Of a DNA stretch of 64,000 nt, positions 60,843 to 64,000 are shown one piece after another. Positions within the stretch are counted from its first letter, which is position 1. Each line of letters starts with the position of its first letter. The translations under genes were made by a program, and so were the position numbers. This DNA comes from Acanthacorydalis orientalis. Taxonomy: Eukaryota > Arthropoda > Insecta > Megaloptera > Corydalidae. The stretch spans positions 14,391,010-14,455,009 of the forward strand of contig CM068315.1 in the NCBI GenBank assembly GCA_034766995.1, read 5' to 3'. Below the pieces are notes generated by a model, which searched no databases, was not told the origin of the DNA, and saw only the letters and a program-made list of their open reading frames with translations.

Positions 60843-62436
60843 TGCACACTTAACTGACCAAAAATAAGTAAGGCTAACAGGACAATATAGGGAATGAGTT
60901 GAAAAACCACGTATACTATAATACTTTTTGTGCATTCATAGGCAAAATAAAATGACGAGACTGCCTAAAATTCTGCTCATTTTCGGAATGAATTATTTAT
61001 ACATTGACAATATAACAAAAATCAATTATAATACAAAGTTGGCATTCCATACCAAATAATTTTCCTATAAAGTTTTAGCCTAAATGAAATTTAACTATAG
61101 GAGTTTTGTAGAAAAATGTACCACAAATTACGAAAAAAAGTAATCTGATACTTATAACATTCAACAACGAGCCGAATCTATAATTACTTTGAAATTGTAT
61201 TAAAACCTGAACTAATCATCCAATGAAAATTGTTAATTTTTTAAAATACGCACACAGATATTCTTTGCGCATTAAAAAAGATAAACGAATTAATGATTTC
61301 TGTACATTAATAAAAAAAAAATATTGCAGAATTAGATATTTTTCTATTCTTTGACGATTTTACCTCAGAAATCATCTTAACTTAAATAAACAAAGACAAT
61401 CTAGACAATAAAACATTCCAGAAATATTACAGCAATGTGCATACGTTTGTTTTATAATTGTTATAAATAGTGAACAGTAATTGACCGATGATTTGAAATT
61501 TGTTTAAAAAAAGACAACACAAACGGCCAAAAGCCTGTGAAAAAAATTCGAAAAATATGTGTAGACATTTAATTAATTCTTTATTTTTTTTAAAACATTT
61601 AAGTGTGTCGTGGCAGATTTCGGTATTGTACCTGTTCTTGTTTTTAAACAGAGAAACAAATGAAAATTTATAAGCAAATTTACAATTACAAGTATTTATT
61701 CGGACGGCGTAGCGATTATCTTCAATTATTTTCATGTAAGCTAACGTTCTGAAGATAATGGCATCGACATCGAAATACACTTAAGCAATAAACAAAGTAA
61801 TTCATTATTGATTTCGATTGAAAACATATTTCTTTCAAAATTTTGACAGAACAAAGGGAAAACACTTCATAATTTTATGTAGAGGCGTTTAATTATTCCA
61901 CATTCGTATGCACGCTTGCAAAAATCATTTGTAAAAATACTGTGAAGTTTAACGTACACTGGCAGCTTTAATCTAGTTGCTTGGCAAAAAAAACAACAAT
62001 TCGTTTTTTAAACAGAGCGTACTTTCGTTCCAAATGTTTCATTAAGTCAACTAGATATACAGTATATGACAGTGTGCATCATACTTCAAATGAATACATG
62101 AGTTCATTTTTAAAAATATCTTTTTTAAAAAAAAGATCACACGTTGAAGCAATCAAAATTATACTGATTCGATTTAATACAATGAATTTATTGAAAAGAT
62201 AACAACTGAAAAACGATCAATCACAAATCAATAAATTTCATTTGGTTCCTTCAAAGAGTTGTAAGTATGGAAGTTAGTTAAAAAAAATACAACACATAAT
62301 TCTGTTATTCAAAAAATGATATGTTTGTGGATGTATGCTTAATTTGTTTATCATTTCATACAAAATACAAACATTATATACCACAGAATAAACTAACACT
62401 CAAAGAAAACATGTTAATACAGTCAAAAATTTTAAA

Positions 62437-62577
62437 TGCAGTGAAGCCTCCGCATAACAAACACTTCTATAACGAAATACGATAGATAGTTTCTGGTTAA
62501 AGATCTGGTTGTACTTAAGAGTACAATTCAAAAAAATTGTGTGCTAGAACAGTTTGTTATAGAGGTTTCGTTGTATT
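62437..62577. mobile_element. Tc1/pogo-like MITE in tropomyosin intron
   Basis: The left end GCAGTGAAGCCTCCGCATAACAAAC is the imperfect reverse complement of the right end GTTTGTTATAGAGGTTTCGTTGTA. The CAGTGAAACCTC(T)ATAACGAAC form is a terminal motif common on short insect elements of the Tc1/mariner-pogo group. Target duplication is unclear. About 140 bp, no frame. Confidence 0.6.
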
Positions 62578-63153
62578 AGATAAAATCAAACATATGAACT
62601 AATTAGATTAGATCCATACTTCACTATCAATATTTTACATGATTATTTAATTAAATTTTTTCGAACATGTTTAGTTTTTTTAATAAACAAAATTACTGAT
62701 TTCAACAATGAAGATAAAACACTGTGGCTCTGCTTAAAAAAATGAGTAATGTTTGATAAAGTGAAAATTTGAGATAACGATATCGTCGGTTGCAGTTCCT
62801 TTGAAACATGTGTCTGGTTAATTTATTTTAACTCTTTGAACTCTGGTTGCTCTTATCTTTCAGCAACTCGACCTTAGGTCCTTCACTACAAATTTTAAAC
62901 GTTTATTTTTAATTTCGACATATAATTTATAGTCAGATCGGACAATCTAAATTTCAGGCCTTAGGCATAGTAAAGGTTAAAATGGTTAATAAAAAAGGGC
63001 CTACAAAATAGACCTTTCTAGATCTCTCCATTAGCCATATTATTCGACCTAAGGGGCTCGAAAGATTAATCTTTTTTAAATTTTGGAAAGGAAACCAGTA
63101 CATTCTTTTTTATAAAAAATGTCACCATGGAACAGACGTTGATTTTATGTATT

Positions 63154-63156
<3 letters not shown>

Positions 63157-63212
<56 letters not shown>
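63157..63212. repeat. (TA)n microsatellite in tropomyosin intron
   Basis: Uninterrupted TA run of about 56 bp. Confidence 0.95.
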
Positions 63213-63218
<6 letters not shown>

Positions 63219-64000
63219 ATGTTTTTTGCAACCACTAGTATTGTTCAAATTCAAGTACTGACAGGAAATTGAACCAAAGTAAAGACTATATAATCATAAC
63301 TGATTTCAACTGTTTTTCAGATATTTAATAATTATCAATAACATCGAAATTATTCTTGGTTACAATGGCGGTTTTAAGATCAGTAAGACTAAGTAGATGT
63401 GGATGTCAGGTTTCACTCATATGGGTTTGAATTTTGTAAGTTAAGGTAGCACTGAGATATAATAAAACAAATTTTTTGTTAAAATAGAGACACGAAGTAT
63501 GATACATTGTTTGGTACCAGCATCGAGATGTAAATGCTTTTATAAATAAAACACCAGTATGTTGTTTTATTTTTCTATTCTTTAGTTTTTTTACGATTTG
63601 GTTAAATCATAAGACTGGGATTGAAATATTGTGTTGTAAAAAACAATACATTTTACTATGAGAACATGTTTTCAGAAATTCTGTAAGTTTTATGATCTTT
63701 CATTCAAAATAAAAAATTACAGAATTTCTATAAAACATATTTTGTTAGTAGAGGGTAATGTTTCCTTTTTTTACCACAACATAAATTTTTGTTTGCGATA
63801 AGAAACAATCAAAAATAATCTATAATCAATTATTGAATATTTTCAATCAGAAACATTCTTTTACGGTTTGTGAGGTAAATGATAAAAAAAAAATTATAGA
63901 AATAAATTTAGCTACAATTCCAGAACTATACTGTCTGATAAAACGAAATTTCTTTCTTTACAAGCCGTACCTTCGTTGCACCAATAAGATCTTTTTGTGC

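Larger units (their letters stand above)
60051..63999. other. Large tropomyosin intron segment at the right edge
   Basis: This is 3.9 kb upstream (in transcript sense) of cassette 4a. It holds two short MITEs, family A copies at about 61745-61830 and 63790-63920, and a (TA)n tract at 63157-63212. The last 30 bases (63971-64000) read on the minus strand as AQKDLIGATK before a GTACGG donor-like site, but I cannot assign them to tropomyosin. Confidence 0.5.

Overview
This window is nuclear DNA from an insect. The coding regions are split by introns that follow GT-AG rules. Non-coding DNA is very AT-rich and carries many long (TA)n tracts. The gene content is animal: an SR splicing factor, tropomyosin with alternative exon cassettes, a SOCS protein and a divergent ionotropic receptor. 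The arthropod-type tropomyosin exons and the receptor favour an insect, and I lean to Hymenoptera, but that order is an inference. No operons, CRISPR arrays, rRNA or tRNA genes were seen.

Left block (1-15.1 kb), compact housekeeping genes. A B52/SRSF6-like SR protein (minus, 3' end outside the window) is followed by MRG15 (plus), which converges on PDCD7/U11-U12 59K (minus). TBCA (minus), a C18orf32/UPF0729 small protein (plus), PDRG1 (minus) and DNA polymerase beta (plus) come next. PDRG1 and POLB start 249 bp apart, head to head. POLB converges on an SSX2IP/ADIP-like coiled-coil gene (minus). For each gene except B52 the exons could be joined base by base into a complete reading frame.

Middle block (15-30 kb), repeat-rich. 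A 631-bp hAT-type element with an 8-bp target duplication and a nested mini-mariner lies just upstream of a six-exon divergent ionotropic receptor (666 aa, intact). The receptor's introns hold decayed piggyBac, mariner and hAT/ZBED-like transposase relics. A 709-bp terminal-inverted-repeat element flanked by TTAA lies just downstream.

Right-middle block (30-42 kb), minus strand: COQ9, glomulin (single exon), PELP1/RIX1-like (eight exons) and a single-exon SOCS6-like gene. They are arranged head to tail and read leftwards.

Right block (44.8-64 kb): the 3' two thirds of a tropomyosin gene (minus). It has two versions of one internal cassette, three of another and four alternative C-terminal exons, so up to 24 C-terminal combinations are possible. 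Its large introns hold several hairpin-type MITEs.

Two short dispersed repeat families recur across the window in intergenic DNA and introns. The most unusual observations are a GC-AG intron required to keep PDRG1 in frame, candidate non-productive exons in B52, a multi-unit palindromic element inside the last COQ9 intron, and the transposon load of the receptor gene.
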